64,000 nt of DNA from Jiella mangrovi (GTDB lineage: Bacteria; Pseudomonadota; Alphaproteobacteria; Rhizobiales; Rhizobiaceae). The notes below the pieces were generated by a model. The model did no database searches. It was not told the origin of the DNA and saw only the letters and a list, made by a program, of their open reading frames with translations. Positions within the stretch are counted from its first letter, which is position 1, and every line of letters begins with the position of its first letter. Position numbers and translations under genes: made by a program. Shown piece after piece: positions 8,641-18,368 of the stretch. The DNA lies in assembly GCF_017815135.1 (NCBI RefSeq), contig NZ_JAGJCF010000005.1, positions 186,001 through 250,000 on the forward strand. The letters are read 5' to 3'.

Positions 8641-9273
8641 ATGAAAATCCATGACGACCATCCAGACCTTGCAGATCTCGCAGCCGAGGGCCGCGTCGTT
8701 GCGTATTTCGGCTATGGTTCGCTGGTGAATCCGCGCACGCTGCGCACGAAGTTTCTCGGAATCAGGCGCGCCCAGGCCGCCGGCTGGCGACGCGTCTGGC
8801 TGCCGCGAAGCGAAAACGAGGAAATGTCGCTTCTTTCCGTGAAGCGCGACGAGGCGGCGACGGTTCACGGCGTCGTCGTCTACGATCTGGCCGATCATCT
8901 GCCGGCGGTCGACGAGCGCGAGGCGGGCTATGCCCGGCGCATCGTCGATCTGTCCCGCCTTGCGATCGAGAATCCGCCGATCGTCGATATTCCCGTCTAT
9001 ATCTACGAAGCCGAGGCGGGGGCGGCCACGGCGGAGGATCGCCAGTCGGCGATCCTGCAAAGCTATCTCGACGCGGTCATGCAGGGCTTTCGCGCGCTTT
9101 ACGGCGACGAGGGACTGCAGCGCTTCATCAGGGAGACGGAGGGCTTCGAGACGAAGCTTTCGGCCGATCGCGCCGTGCCCCGCTACGCGCGGCCGGTGGC
9201 GCTCGATACGGGAGAGGCCGAGCTGTTCGACCAGCTGGTTGCCGCGCGGGGCGTGAAGACCATTCCGATCTGA
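8641..9273 (+). CDS. Gamma-glutamylcyclotransferase-like protein
   Basis: A 210-residue protein from the ATG at 8641; a start 30 bp upstream is possible. The substrate-binding motif FGYGSLVN of the gamma-glutamylcyclotransferase/AIG2/ChaC fold lies at 23-30, and VDEREAGYARR carries the acidic residue expected near the active site. Family members convert gamma-glutamyl amino acids or glutathione to 5-oxoproline. It stands alone, so the physiological substrate is not indicated. Confidence 0.8.
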   Translation: MKIHDDHPDLADLAAEGRVVAYFGYGSLVNPRTLRTKFLGIRRAQAAGWRRVWLPRSENEEMSLLSVKRDEAATVHGVVVYDLADHLPAVDEREAGYARRIVDLSRLAIENPPIVDIPVYIYEAEAGAATAEDRQSAILQSYLDAVMQGFRALYGDEGLQRFIRETEGFETKLSADRAVPRYARPVALDTGEAELFDQLVAARGVKTIPI

Positions 9274-9482
9274 CCGGACCAAACCCCCGGCATCGCGGCG
9301 GGGTGCCGCCCCTGGCGGTGCCGGCGGCCGTCATTCCCCTATCGTCATTCGCGCCCGGCTCTGTCATTGTCGCATCGAAGGTCGTGCGACCTTACATTCG
9401 GCCAACTGGCTGACGTCGGCTCGGCGCAGCATTGGGCTGGCTCCCTCGATGCGGGCATGAAAGCCCGAGAAAGCCCTTTTTG

Positions 9483-10292
9483 ATGCGCATTCGACTGGGT
9501 TGCCGGCTGACCTACGACTTTCCCGCGCCGACGCCGATGATCGTCATCCTCAACGTCCACTATTCCCGCGTCGGCCAGCTGGAGCGGCCGGACCATCTCG
9601 ATACGACCCCGCACGTTCCCGTCGAAAGCTATCGCGACTCGTTCGGCAACTGGTGCAACCGGCTGGTCGCGCCGGCGGGCCATTTCGTGATGGGCACCGA
9701 CACGGTGATCCACGACGCTGGCCTTGCCGACGAGCAGGGTTTCGGCGCGATGCAGCACCGGGTCGAGGACCTGCCGGCGGAAACGATCCTGTTCCTGCTG
9801 CCGAGCCGCTATTGCGAAAGCGACGTCCTCTCGAACGAGGCCTGGCGGCTTTTCGGCCAGACGCCGGAAGGGTGGGCGCGGGTGCAGGCGATCTGCGATT
9901 TCGTCCACAACCACATCACCTTCGGCTACGAATATTCGCGGCCGACCAAGACCGCCGCCGAAGCCTATTCGGAAGGGCGCGGCGTCTGCCGGGACTTCAC
10001 CCATCTCGCCGTCGCCTTCTGCCGGGCGATGAACATCCCGACCCGCTATTGCACCGGCTATATCAGCGACATCGGCGAGACGCCGCCCTTCGGCGCGATG
10101 GACTTCGCCGCCTGGATGGAGGTCTATCTCGGCGGTCGCTGGTGGACCTTCGATCCGCGCAACAACAAGCCGCGGATCGGCCGTGTCCTGATCGCCCAGG
10201 GGCGGGATGCCGCCGACGTGCCGCTCACCCACACCTTCGGACCGAACACGCTGAACGGCTTCGAAGTCTGGACGGACGAGATCACAGGCTGA
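9483..10292 (+). CDS. Transglutaminase-like protein lacking the usual catalytic His
   Basis: A 269-residue protein. The N-terminal beta-rich region (1-120) is typical of bacterial transglutaminase-like proteins and precedes the core domain. GRGVCRDFTHLAVAFCRA carries the nucleophile Cys169, and the strand DFAAWMEVYLGGRWWTFDPRNN carries Asp224. At the position of the usual HAW histidine there is Ala210, so the Cys-His-Asp triad is incomplete. I chose the ATG at 9483 because the sequence preceding it is not protein-like. These proteins are predicted cysteine proteases or transglutaminases; actual activity is uncertain. Confidence 0.85.
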   Translation: MRIRLGCRLTYDFPAPTPMIVILNVHYSRVGQLERPDHLDTTPHVPVESYRDSFGNWCNRLVAPAGHFVMGTDTVIHDAGLADEQGFGAMQHRVEDLPAETILFLLPSRYCESDVLSNEAWRLFGQTPEGWARVQAICDFVHNHITFGYEYSRPTKTAAEAYSEGRGVCRDFTHLAVAFCRAMNIPTRYCTGYISDIGETPPFGAMDFAAWMEVYLGGRWWTFDPRNNKPRIGRVLIAQGRDAADVPLTHTFGPNTLNGFEVWTDEITG

Positions 10293-10519
10293 GCCCCGAA
10301 GAGGGACGAGCGAACGGGTCGTCTTGCGGACGCATCATGGGACCGGTCGTGGGACGGCCCCGTGAGCTCGCCTTGCGGCGGTGATGACAAAGCGGTTGAT
10401 AAGTGCTTAAAGGCCGCTCACACGTGGCAAAAGCAGCTCGAGCGCCGCTCTTTGCGCGAGAAAATCAAGCAGAAACCGAGGCGAGGAATGACCGGCTGGC
10501 CCGGTCAGGGGAGAATGTC

Positions 10520-11899
10520 ATGGCGAAGGAATGGACACCGTCGAGCTGGCGCAACAAGCCTGTCCTGCAGATGCCCGACTATCCCGATCCCGCCGCGCTC
10601 GCCGAAACCGAGAGGCGGCTCGCCAGCTATCCGCCGCTGGTCTTTGCCGGTGAGGCGCGCAAGCTGACGCGCTCCTTGGCCGAAGTCGCCAACGGCCGCT
10701 CGTTCCTCCTGCAGGGCGGCGACTGCGCCGAGAGCTTCGCCGAGCATGGCGCCGACAACATCCGCGACTTCTTCCGCGCCTTCCTGCAGATGGCGATCGT
10801 CCTGACCTTCGCCGGCGCCCAGCCGGTGGTAAAGGTCGGCCGCATCGCTGGCCAGTTCGCCAAGCCGCGTTCATCGGGCTCGGAGACCAAGAACGGCCAG
10901 ACTCTGCCGGCCTATCGCGGCGACATCGTCAATGGTATCGAGTTCGACGCGGCCTCGCGCATTCCCAATCCCGAGCGCCAGATCATGGCCTATCGGCAGT
11001 CCGCGGCGACGCTGAACCTTTTGCGCGCCTTTGCCCAGGGCGGCTACGCCAATCTCGACAACGTCCATCAGTGGATGCTCGGCTTCGTCGCCGGCAGCCC
11101 CGAGGCGGAGCGTTATCAGGCGCTGGCCGACAAGATTTCCGAGACCATCGCCTTCATGCGCGCGATCGGCATCGAATCCGACAGCCACCCCTCGCTGCGC
11201 GAGACCGACTTCTTCACCAGCCACGAGGCCTTGCTTCTGGGCTATGAGGAAGCGATGACCCGGGTCGATTCGACCTCCGGCGACTGGTACGCGACCTCCG
11301 GCCACATGATCTGGATCGGCGACCGCACCCGCCAGCTCGATCATGCCCACATCGAATTCTGCAGCGGCATCAAGAACCCGCTCGGCCTGAAATGCGGCCC
11401 GACCTCCGAGCCCGACGAGCTCTTGCGGCTGATCGACAAGCTCAACCCGGACAACACCCCCGGCCGGCTCACGCTGATCACCCGCTTCGGCCACGAGAAG
11501 GTCGAGGAATGCCTGCCGAAGCTGATCCGGGCCGTCGAGCGCGAGGGCCGGAAGGTCGTCTGGTCCTGCGATCCGATGCATGGCAACACTATCACGCTCA
11601 ACCATTACAAGACCCGCCCCTTCGAGCGGATCCTCGCCGAGGTCCAGGCCTTCTTCGACGTCCACCGGGCCGAAGGCACCCATCCGGGCGGGATCCATGT
11701 CGAGATGACCGGCAAGGACGTGACCGAATGCACCGGCGGTGCGCGCCCGATCCTCGCCGAGGATCTCTCGGATCGCTACCACACCCATTGCGATCCGCGC
11801 CTCAACGCAAACCAGGCGTTGGAGCTGGCCTTCCTCGTGGCCGAGCTTCTGAAGAAGGATGCCGGCGCTGCCAACGCCAGGATGCGGGCGACAGGTTGA
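10520..11899 (+). CDS. 3-deoxy-7-phosphoheptulonate synthase, class II
   Basis: A 459-residue plant-type (class II) DAHP synthase. It condenses phosphoenolpyruvate with erythrose 4-phosphate, the first step of the shikimate pathway. Diagnostic segments are [28 protein letters not shown], the [10 protein letters not shown] region, [27 protein letters not shown] and the C-terminal [18 protein letters not shown] with metal-binding residues. The ATG at 10520 is preceded by GGGGAG at about -10, which decides against the upstream in-frame start. The gene is monocistronic with no attenuator visible upstream. Confidence 0.97.
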   Translation: MAKEWTPSSWRNKPVLQMPDYPDPAALAETERRLASYPPLVFAGEARKLTRSLAEVANGRSFLLQGGDCAESFAEHGADNIRDFFRAFLQMAIVLTFAGAQPVVKVGRIAGQFAKPRSSGSETKNGQTLPAYRGDIVNGIEFDAASRIPNPERQIMAYRQSAATLNLLRAFAQGGYANLDNVHQWMLGFVAGSPEAERYQALADKISETIAFMRAIGIESDSHPSLRETDFFTSHEALLLGYEEAMTRVDSTSGDWYATSGHMIWIGDRTRQLDHAHIEFCSGIKNPLGLKCGPTSEPDELLRLIDKLNPDNTPGRLTLITRFGHEKVEECLPKLIRAVEREGRKVVWSCDPMHGNTITLNHYKTRPFERILAEVQAFFDVHRAEGTHPGGIHVEMTGKDVTECTGGARPILAEDLSDRYHTHCDPRLNANQALELAFLVAELLKKDAGAANARMRATG

Positions 11900-12025
11900 G
11901 CCTTCGCCTTCACATCGAGGCGATCGGATCGTCCGATCGGTGAACGATGCGTCGGGCCAGGGCGGCATGACGCATCGACCCTCAGCGCTTATTCTTCCGG
12001 GATACTGTTGCCCCGGAGGGTCGCC

Positions 12026-12826
12026 ATGCTGCCTGCACTGTTCATTTCGCACGGGTCTCCCGACATCGCCATCGCCGAGACGCCGGCGACGACGTTTCTG
12101 CGAGGCCTCGCCGCAAGCCTGCCCCGGCCGCGGGCGATCGTCGTTGCCAGCGCGCATTTCGAGGCTGAGGGCGGTGTCTATGTGACGGGTGACGCAAAGC
12201 CGGAGACGATCCACGATTTCGGCGGCTTCTCGCCCGCGCTCTACGAGATGCGCTATCGGGCGCCCGGTGATCCGGCGCTGGCGTCAGAGATCGTTTCGGC
12301 GCTGAAGGCGGCGGGCTTTTCGTCCGGCATGGCGACGGGGCGGGGGTTCGATCACGGCGCCTGGGTGCCGCTGATCCTCGCCTTTCCGCAGGCCGATATT
12401 CCGGTGATCGAGGTCTCCATCGACCCGGCGAAGGACGCGGCCTATCACTATCGCCTCGGAGAGGCTCTGGCTGGACTGCCGGAGCGCGACGTTCTCGTGA
12501 TAGGATCGGGGTCTCTGACGCACAATCTGCGCGAGGCCTTCCCCAACCTTCGCGCCGGTCGGCGCTCCGTGGATGTGCCCGAGTGGGTCGAGGCCTTCGC
12601 AACATGGATCCGCGAGCGACTGGCGGCGGGTGACGTCGATGCCTTGCTCGACTACCGGCGGCAGGCGTCCTTTGCTCGCGAGAACCATCCGACCGACGAG
12701 CATTTGATGCCGCTCTACGTGGCGCTGGGCGCTGCGGGCCGTCAGGCATCGGCGGCAATGCTCCATCAAAGCCGGGACTTCGGGGTTCTCGCAATGGAAA
12801 CCTTCGCGTTCCTCAAAGCGGCCTGA
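12026..12826 (+). CDS. LigB-family extradiol ring-cleavage dioxygenase (DODA/YgiD-like)
   Basis: A 266-residue protein with the class III extradiol dioxygenase fold. Candidate metal ligands are His9 (FISHGSP), His44 (ASAHFEAEG), His63 (HDFGGF), His110 (DHGAWVPL) and the His in SLTHNLREAF. GGAGGG just before the ATG at 12026 sets the start. Homologues are DOPA 4,5-dioxygenase-like enzymes acting on catechols; the natural substrate in bacteria is rarely known. The next gene (hemerythrin-like) starts 42 bp downstream on the same strand. Confidence 0.88.
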   Translation: MLPALFISHGSPDIAIAETPATTFLRGLAASLPRPRAIVVASAHFEAEGGVYVTGDAKPETIHDFGGFSPALYEMRYRAPGDPALASEIVSALKAAGFSSGMATGRGFDHGAWVPLILAFPQADIPVIEVSIDPAKDAAYHYRLGEALAGLPERDVLVIGSGSLTHNLREAFPNLRAGRRSVDVPEWVEAFATWIRERLAAGDVDALLDYRRQASFARENHPTDEHLMPLYVALGAAGRQASAAMLHQSRDFGVLAMETFAFLKAA

Positions 12827-12867
12827 AGCCTCGATCTGAAAGTCCCGGGACCAATCGAAAGGATATC

Positions 12868-13455
12868 ATGGACGCGACGTTCGACCTCGATTTGCGGCCG
12901 GGGCTGCCCGAAGACCTGAAACGGCTTTTGGAAAAATACCCGCGCGAGACCTGGGACGGCCACGCCAATATCGAGGGGACGGCCCGTTTCTGGCTCTCGC
13001 GTCACGACATGTTTCGCGAGCTGGGGCGCGCATTGAGCGAGGCTCTGCGGCAGGAGCGGGAAGGGCAGGTGGCGATCGAACCATTCAAGCAATGGTTCGT
13101 GCCGCGGCTCGGCTTCTTTCTCAACGAGCTGAACGGCCATCACCAGATCGAAGACATGCACTACTTTCCCGCCTATCAGCGGGCCGAACCGCGCTTGGCG
13201 CGCGGTTTCGAGCTGCTTGACGCCGATCACGTGACGATCCACGACGATCTCGAGCGGGTTGCCGAGACGGCCAATGCCTTTCTCGAGGCGACGTCTGGGG
13301 GCGATGCGTCTTCCGACGCCTCGAAGCGGGCGCGGGACGCCTATTCGGAGGCCAGCGAACGGTTGCTGAAGCGGCTCCTGCGTCACCTCGGCGACGAGGA
13401 GGACCTGATCATTCCTCTGATCCTTGATCGCGGAGACGCGGCCCTCGAATCATGA
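12868..13455 (+). CDS. Hemerythrin-like domain protein
   Basis: A 195-residue predicted four-helix bundle with His and acidic residues spaced for a di-iron site: His46, His91/His92 with Glu95, His98, His121, His125 and a C-terminal HLGDEEDLIIP. Hemerythrin-like proteins sense or store oxygen or NO, or handle iron; the role here is not defined. It probably shares a transcript with the upstream LigB-type dioxygenase. Its last 47 bp overlap the end of the convergent DedA gene. Confidence 0.75.
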   Translation: MDATFDLDLRPGLPEDLKRLLEKYPRETWDGHANIEGTARFWLSRHDMFRELGRALSEALRQEREGQVAIEPFKQWFVPRLGFFLNELNGHHQIEDMHYFPAYQRAEPRLARGFELLDADHVTIHDDLERVAETANAFLEATSGGDASSDASKRARDAYSEASERLLKRLLRHLGDEEDLIIPLILDRGDAALES

Positions 13456-14110
13456 GGCCGATACGGCGCAGCAGGCCGGGGCGCGGCGCGCGCGTTCCGT
13501 CCTCGTCGCTGAGCGGGCGCCGCCACCAGGACACGAGGATCGGGCCCCACTGGCGCCAGCCGAAATAGATTGCGATCAGAACAGCCGCAACGCACAGGAC
13601 GTAGAGCGCACCCTGCTCGAACACCTGCAGGTTCTCGAACACCGACCAGATCGAGTAACCGAAGACGAAGCCGATCGTCGTGAAGATCGACGCCCAAAGC
13701 GCCGCCCCGAAGAGGTTCAGTATCGTGAAGCGCAACAGCGAGATCCGCGACATGCCGAGCGCCACGAGGCCGGGCATCCTCAGCCCGTAGACATAGCGGT
13801 TCACGATGACGAAATACGCCTGATAGCGCTCGACGAGGGAAAGCGCCTTGGCAAAACGCGGCTTTTCGCGCCAGGCGCGCACCCAGCGATGGTTCGAGGA
13901 AAACCGCGCGAACAGGAACACTGCGAGATCGCCGCAGAAGGATCCGGTGAAGGCGAGCGCGATCATCATCTCGAACGGATAGGAGCCCCGATAGGCCAGG
14001 AACCCGCCGATGATCGCGAAGACCTCGCCTTCGAAAAACGTCCCGGCCAGAACGATGACCGGGCCGAACTGGGCGATCAGGGACAGGATTTCGTACACGT
14101 ATTCTCGCAA
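13409..14110 (-). CDS. DedA-family (VTT/SNARE-associated) membrane protein
   Basis: A 233-residue inner-membrane protein. The DedA core shows FFEGEVFAIIGGFLAYRG, then GSFCGDLAVFLFAR and the later NRYVYGLRMPGLVALGMS...F with conserved Arg and Gly residues. Several membrane helices are followed by a basic C-terminal tail. Family members act in lipid-carrier or phospholipid recycling and support envelope homeostasis. It ends inside the convergent hemerythrin-like gene. Confidence 0.9.
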   Translation of the reverse strand: MREYVYEILSLIAQFGPVIVLAGTFFEGEVFAIIGGFLAYRGSYPFEMMIALAFTGSFCGDLAVFLFARFSSNHRWVRAWREKPRFAKALSLVERYQAYFVIVNRYVYGLRMPGLVALGMSRISLLRFTILNLFGAALWASIFTTIGFVFGYSIWSVFENLQVFEQGALYVLCVAAVLIAIYFGWRQWGPILVSWWRRPLSDEDGTRAPRPGLLRRIGLMIRGPRLRDQGSEE

Positions 14111-14276
14111 TCCGCTGGCTGGTCGTTTTCCGCGATGATCGGATCATCCTCGGGATTTCCCCGAGATGGAACCGCGGGTTCTTTCGCCATGCGCTTTGTT
14201 TCAGAACTTTGCGGCACAAGAAAGTGGCGATATGTTTGCCGTATCGGCATTGCGGCCACGGATCTCCCAAGATCGA

Positions 14277-14837
14277 TCACGTTTCGGTTCGGCGGCCCGG
14301 GACTTCCAGCCGGTCAAGCCGCCCGGCGATCTCGCCAAGAAGGCGCTTCACCTCGACGATTTCAAGGTCCCGCAACCGATCGAGTTTGTCGTGGAGGGCG
14401 ATGATCTCGATTTCCGCCTTCAGATTGACGGCATAGTCGCGGCTGGCCTCGCGGCGGTCGCGGGCAGCGGCGCGGTTCTGCGACATCATGATGATCGGCG
14501 CCTGGATCGCGGCCAGCATCGACAGGACGAGGTTGAGGAAGATGAAAGGATAGGGATCGAAAGCTGCGCTTCTCAGGATCACCGTGTTGATTCCGGCCCA
14601 GGCCAGAAGGAACAGGAGAAACGAGACGATGAAGCCCCATGAGCCGCCGATCTCGGCGATCCGGTCGGCCAGCCGGTCGCCGAGTGTCGCCCGATCGGCC
14701 GGATGCGGCTTCAGCTCCGCCGAGATCGGTCGGCGCAGGCCGATCAGTTCCAGAATGCGTCTTTCGCGCGGCTGCAGCGTCTCCGCCGACCGTCCGAACC
14801 AGCGCTCAGCGCCGTCTTCAGGGGAATGGCTTGGCAT
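14277..14837 (-). CDS. DUF1003 membrane protein
   Basis: A 186-residue protein. The two closely spaced membrane segments (about 65-110) with FDPYPFIFLNLVLSMLAAIQ and APIIMMSQNRAAARDR are the hallmark of DUF1003. A charged, probably coiled C-terminal helix (about 120-180) follows. The family function is unknown. Upstream and in the same direction as dedA, with 166 bp between them, so co-transcription is possible. Confidence 0.92.
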   Translation of the reverse strand: MPSHSPEDGAERWFGRSAETLQPRERRILELIGLRRPISAELKPHPADRATLGDRLADRIAEIGGSWGFIVSFLLFLLAWAGINTVILRSAAFDPYPFIFLNLVLSMLAAIQAPIIMMSQNRAAARDRREASRDYAVNLKAEIEIIALHDKLDRLRDLEIVEVKRLLGEIAGRLDRLEVPGRRTET

Positions 14838-15059
14838 CGTTCTGTCCGTCTTGATGGGATCGGGTCTCGATAGCAGGCGGTGGTCTTGCTATCTCTCCCG
14901 GTGCGGGGTTTGAAACCGTATGCCTAGATAGGGCGTCGCGCGTCGTCTAGGACGTGGCGCAAGCGCTCCTTGATTCCTGATTTTCCGCATCGTGCCTGCC
15001 GGACGTCGATCCGGTGCCCGGTGCAGCAGCAGACGGCGTTGAGCCGCAAAGGTGGTCCG

Positions 15060-16733
15060 ATGGCCCAGTTGAACGATCGTTTCCGGCTTGCCGTCGCCCA
15101 GCTCGACGCGACCGTCGGCGACGTTTCCGGCAATCTGCGCCGGGCGCGCGAGGCGCGGGCGGAGGCCGCGGCGAAGGGCGCCGATCTCGTCCTTTACACC
15201 GAACTCTTCATCGCCGGCTATCCGCCGGAAGACCTCGTCCTGAAGCCCGCCTTCGTTTCCGCCTGCATGGCGGCGGTGGCCGATTTCGCCAAAGACACCG
15301 CCGATGGCGGGCCGGGCGTCGTCATCGGCTGTCCGCTGAGGACGGAAGAGGGGCTGCACAACGCCGTCGCCGTCCTCGACGGCGGCGAGATCGTCACCTG
15401 GCGCTCGAAGGTCGACCTGCCGAACTATGGTGAGTTCGACGAAAAGCGGGTGTTCCAGCCGGGGCCGATGCCCGGTCCGGTGAACTATCGCGGCCTCCGC
15501 CTCGGCATTCCGGTCTGCGAGGACATCTGGGGCGATCTCGGGGTCTGCGAGACGCTGGCGGAATCGGGCGCCGGACTCCTCATCGTGCCGAACGGCTCGC
15601 CCTTCTATCGCGGCAAGCTGGACGTGCGCCACCAGGTGGTGCTGCGGCAGGTGATCGAGACCGATCTGCCGATGGTCTATGCCAACAAGGTGGGCGGCCA
15701 GGACGACCTCCTCTTCGACGGCGCCTCCTTTGCCTTCAATGCCGATCGCTCGATGGCGTTCCAGGTTCCGCAGTTCGAGACCGGCGTCTTCCTGTCGGAC
15801 TGGGTGAGGAGCGGCGAGGGCTGGCATTGCGACAGCCATGACGTCGCCGAGATCCCCGGCGACGACGAGGCGGTGTGGCGCGCCTGCGTCCTCGGCCTGG
15901 CCGACTACGTCAACAAGAACGGCTTCAAGTCGGTCGTCCTCGGCTTGTCCGGCGGCATCGATTCGGCGGTCTGTGCGGCGATGGCCGTCGATGCGCTGGG
16001 CGCCGACCGCGTCCACTGCGTGATGCTGCCCTATCGCTACACCGCGTCGGACAGCCTCGAGGACGCCGCCGCCTGCGCCAAGGCGCTCGGCGTGCGCTAC
16101 GATACGGTTCCCATCGCCGAGCCCGTCGAGGGTTTTTTGAGCGCGCTTAAGCCGATGTTCGAGGGCACGCCGTCGGGCATCACCGAGGAAAACCTCCAGA
16201 GCCGCACCCGCGGCGTCATCCTGATGGCGATCTCCAACAAGTTCGGCGCGATGGTGGTCACGACCGGCAACAAGAGCGAGATGAGCGTCGGCTACGCGAC
16301 GCTCTACGGCGACATGAATGGCGGCTTCAACCCGATCAAGGACCTCTACAAGACCGAAGTCTTCCGCCTCGCCCGCTGGCGTAACCAGAACCACCCCGCC
16401 GGCCTCCTCGGCCCCTCAGGCGAGGTCATCCCCGAGCGCATCATCGTGAAGCCCCCCTCGGCGGAACTGCGCGAAGACCAGAAGGACGAGGATTCCCTGC
16501 CGCCCTATGACGTGCTGGATGCCATCCTCCAGCATCTGGTGGACGATGACGGCGGCATCGACGAGCTGGTGGATCAGGGCTTCGACCGCGAGACCGTCGC
16601 CCACATCGAAAAGCTCCTCTACATCGCGGAATACAAGCGTCGGCAGTCGGCGCCGGGCGTGAAGGTTACGAAGAAGAATTTCGGGCGGGATCGGCGGTAT
16701 CCGATCACGAACCGGTTTCGGGATGGGGCGTGA
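15060..16733 (+). CDS. nadE: Glutamine-dependent NAD+ synthetase
   Basis: A 557-residue two-domain enzyme that makes NAD+ from nicotinate adenine dinucleotide using glutamine-derived ammonia. The N-terminal nitrilase/amidohydrolase domain has the triad Glu48 (YTELF), Lys117 (RSKVDLPNYGEFDEKRVF) and Cys153 (PVCEDIW). The C-terminal synthetase domain has the PP-loop SGGIDS at 297-302 and TTGNKSEMSVGYATLYGDM. The ATG at 15060 is preceded by an A/G-rich AAAGGTGG, so the longer frame was not used. It is monocistronic, and an AT-richer tract begins right after its stop. Confidence 0.97.
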   Translation: MAQLNDRFRLAVAQLDATVGDVSGNLRRAREARAEAAAKGADLVLYTELFIAGYPPEDLVLKPAFVSACMAAVADFAKDTADGGPGVVIGCPLRTEEGLHNAVAVLDGGEIVTWRSKVDLPNYGEFDEKRVFQPGPMPGPVNYRGLRLGIPVCEDIWGDLGVCETLAESGAGLLIVPNGSPFYRGKLDVRHQVVLRQVIETDLPMVYANKVGGQDDLLFDGASFAFNADRSMAFQVPQFETGVFLSDWVRSGEGWHCDSHDVAEIPGDDEAVWRACVLGLADYVNKNGFKSVVLGLSGGIDSAVCAAMAVDALGADRVHCVMLPYRYTASDSLEDAAACAKALGVRYDTVPIAEPVEGFLSALKPMFEGTPSGITEENLQSRTRGVILMAISNKFGAMVVTTGNKSEMSVGYATLYGDMNGGFNPIKDLYKTEVFRLARWRNQNHPAGLLGPSGEVIPERIIVKPPSAELREDQKDEDSLPPYDVLDAILQHLVDDDGGIDELVDQGFDRETVAHIEKLLYIAEYKRRQSAPGVKVTKKNFGRDRRYPITNRFRDGA

Positions 16734-16817
16734 TAGGGTGAGGGAGGATAAATCTTAATTTTGCTTTACGGCTGAATTTTGTCGAGAGGCCTCAGGATGT
16801 CCAAGGTCGTTCCGCCG

Positions 16818-18224
16818 TCACATTGCAGTTTCGTCGGCTGCAGTGGCGGATGACCTCCTGATAGTCGGCGGCGACTTGTATTGATCCCGGAGGTGAACCG
16901 CAGTTTGGTCAATACTAGGATAGACTGTCGTACCGTTTATGTTTATGCGGTTCAACTGAGCGATGATGTGCGCTTTGTTCTGTATAGTGACCCTGCTGAT
17001 TTCGATCCCGTCTTGGCCGGCATCGGGCAACGCTGCCTCTTGCCCGAACAGCAAGAAGGCGCCAGATTGCGATCTGATACGCGTGTTGGTACGCTTTGCC
17101 TTCACGCAAACGATCGACCCAAGATCATCTGGGATGATGCGCTTCTCGAAAAAGCCCTTTTCTGACTTGATGTGATGAAGCAACTTTCCTGCTACGTCAG
17201 TTCCATTGAAGGTGTCTATCTCCATTCTGAGGTCAATTTCGTTTTTTTGCGCATAGGTCAGGTTAGAGAGATTAGAAATGCAGCTGACCGTATCAGAATC
17301 GTAGTATTTCACCCGGTTCGATGAGACCTGAAATACAATTACTTCGCCGTCTATGGCAGGTTGATCAGGCTTCCACGAGCACGCAAAAAAGAGCGCTATT
17401 AGCGGGTTTCCGGAGATGTCCAGCAGCCGAGTCGGTAGGCCGTAGTGCTGCATTCGCACAAGGCGATCAAAGCAATACTGATCAACCTGGAACTCATCAT
17501 GATGCGCGATGAGCAGTTCCTTGCATAAACGGTCCTCACTCGGCATAAATTGCCAGTCGCCGTTGTCCCATTTGCGGAGCAGGGATGGCGTAAGTTCATA
17601 CCGGGCATCGCTATGACCCCGAAAAAAGGTTTCGGTCGATGCCCCAGCCGGTGAATTGTAGAGCAGTTTGAGGAACGATTCGACGCTGTCTGCGACGCCA
17701 AGGATTTTCTTGTCGCGCAGGGGGGGCTCTACCTCTGAACTGTCATCGGCATGTGTTCCTGGTTCCGGGATGAAATGAGCAAGATCGGGCTTAAGCTCGA
17801 CGAGCCGGCCTAAAACGTCTTGCGCATCGCCTTCCCGGACTGCCCAGTGCGTTCGGTAAAGCTGGAAACGATCCGCGCCGAATACCGAACCGGCCAGTTC
17901 AATGTCGTCGAACCTAACTTCGCCAAAGTCGATTTGCAGCTCGAATATCGCCGAGACCTCCCTTCGATCGGAGGTGATGTCGGAGATCCGGCCATATTTG
18001 ATGAGCATGGAGGAGCCGTCTCTGTCCGTACTGATCTCGCTGCACAGAAACGTTGGCAGGGTCTCAAGAAAGGCGACCGATTTTTGATCTAGGCTTTCAA
18101 GTCGCTTCTCCGTGTCGGCCGGCGTATATTCGAACATTCGACCCCGGCTTATTGTGATGCGATCGATATTCCCCTCGACACGGTCCCAATTACCGAACGA
18201 GATATAATTGAAGTTCTCTGACAT
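16818..18224 (-). CDS. FRG-domain protein, probably horizontally acquired
   Basis: A 468-residue protein from the ATG at 18224, chosen because AAGGAA lies about 10 bp upstream. An N-terminal domain of about 170 residues is not recognised. A C-terminal FRG domain (about 180-430) follows: FFRGHSDARYELTPSLLRK around 200-218, QHYGLPTRLLDISGNPLIALFFA (259-281) and a late FLLFGQE. FRG domains have no firm biochemical role and often occur in accessory or defence-type genes. The coding sequence is clearly AT-richer than its neighbours and sits alone between nadE and an MFS gene. No transposase or integrase is seen. Confidence 0.85.
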   Translation of the reverse strand: MSENFNYISFGNWDRVEGNIDRITISRGRMFEYTPADTEKRLESLDQKSVAFLETLPTFLCSEISTDRDGSSMLIKYGRISDITSDRREVSAIFELQIDFGEVRFDDIELAGSVFGADRFQLYRTHWAVREGDAQDVLGRLVELKPDLAHFIPEPGTHADDSSEVEPPLRDKKILGVADSVESFLKLLYNSPAGASTETFFRGHSDARYELTPSLLRKWDNGDWQFMPSEDRLCKELLIAHHDEFQVDQYCFDRLVRMQHYGLPTRLLDISGNPLIALFFACSWKPDQPAIDGEVIVFQVSSNRVKYYDSDTVSCISNLSNLTYAQKNEIDLRMEIDTFNGTDVAGKLLHHIKSEKGFFEKRIIPDDLGSIVCVKAKRTNTRIRSQSGAFLLFGQEAALPDAGQDGIEISRVTIQNKAHIIAQLNRININGTTVYPSIDQTAVHLRDQYKSPPTIRRSSATAADETAM

Positions 18225-18287
18225 ATGTCCCATTTCCTTCGTCTGCTGCTTCATTCAAAGCGGCAGGAATGCGCGAATACGACCGAT

Positions 18288-18319
18288 CCCTTATCTAAGG
18301 GGAATTTTACACATTTCAA
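18288..18319 (-). promoter_or_regulatory. Candidate promoter/operator of the FRG gene
   Basis: On the minus strand TTGAAA (18314-18319) is followed after 16 bp by TAGATA (18292-18297). The latter sits inside the inverted repeat CCCTTA-TC-TAAGGG (18288-18301). This would give a leader of about 60 nt before the ATG at 18224. The -10 match is only moderate. Confidence 0.35.
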
Positions 18320-18368
18320 TTTTAGGAGGAAATGGAACATATCCAGACGAAACGGTTGAGCTGAAGCA

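Noticed and set aside
14077-14280. Possible 67-residue protein between dedA and the DUF1003 gene
   Set aside because: No ribosome-binding site, overlaps the dedA start and has no similarity that I recognise.
14889-16394. 501-codon minus-strand frame opposite nadE
   Set aside because: Antisense to a complete, conserved NAD synthetase; repetitive Arg/His/Asp/Val composition without motifs.
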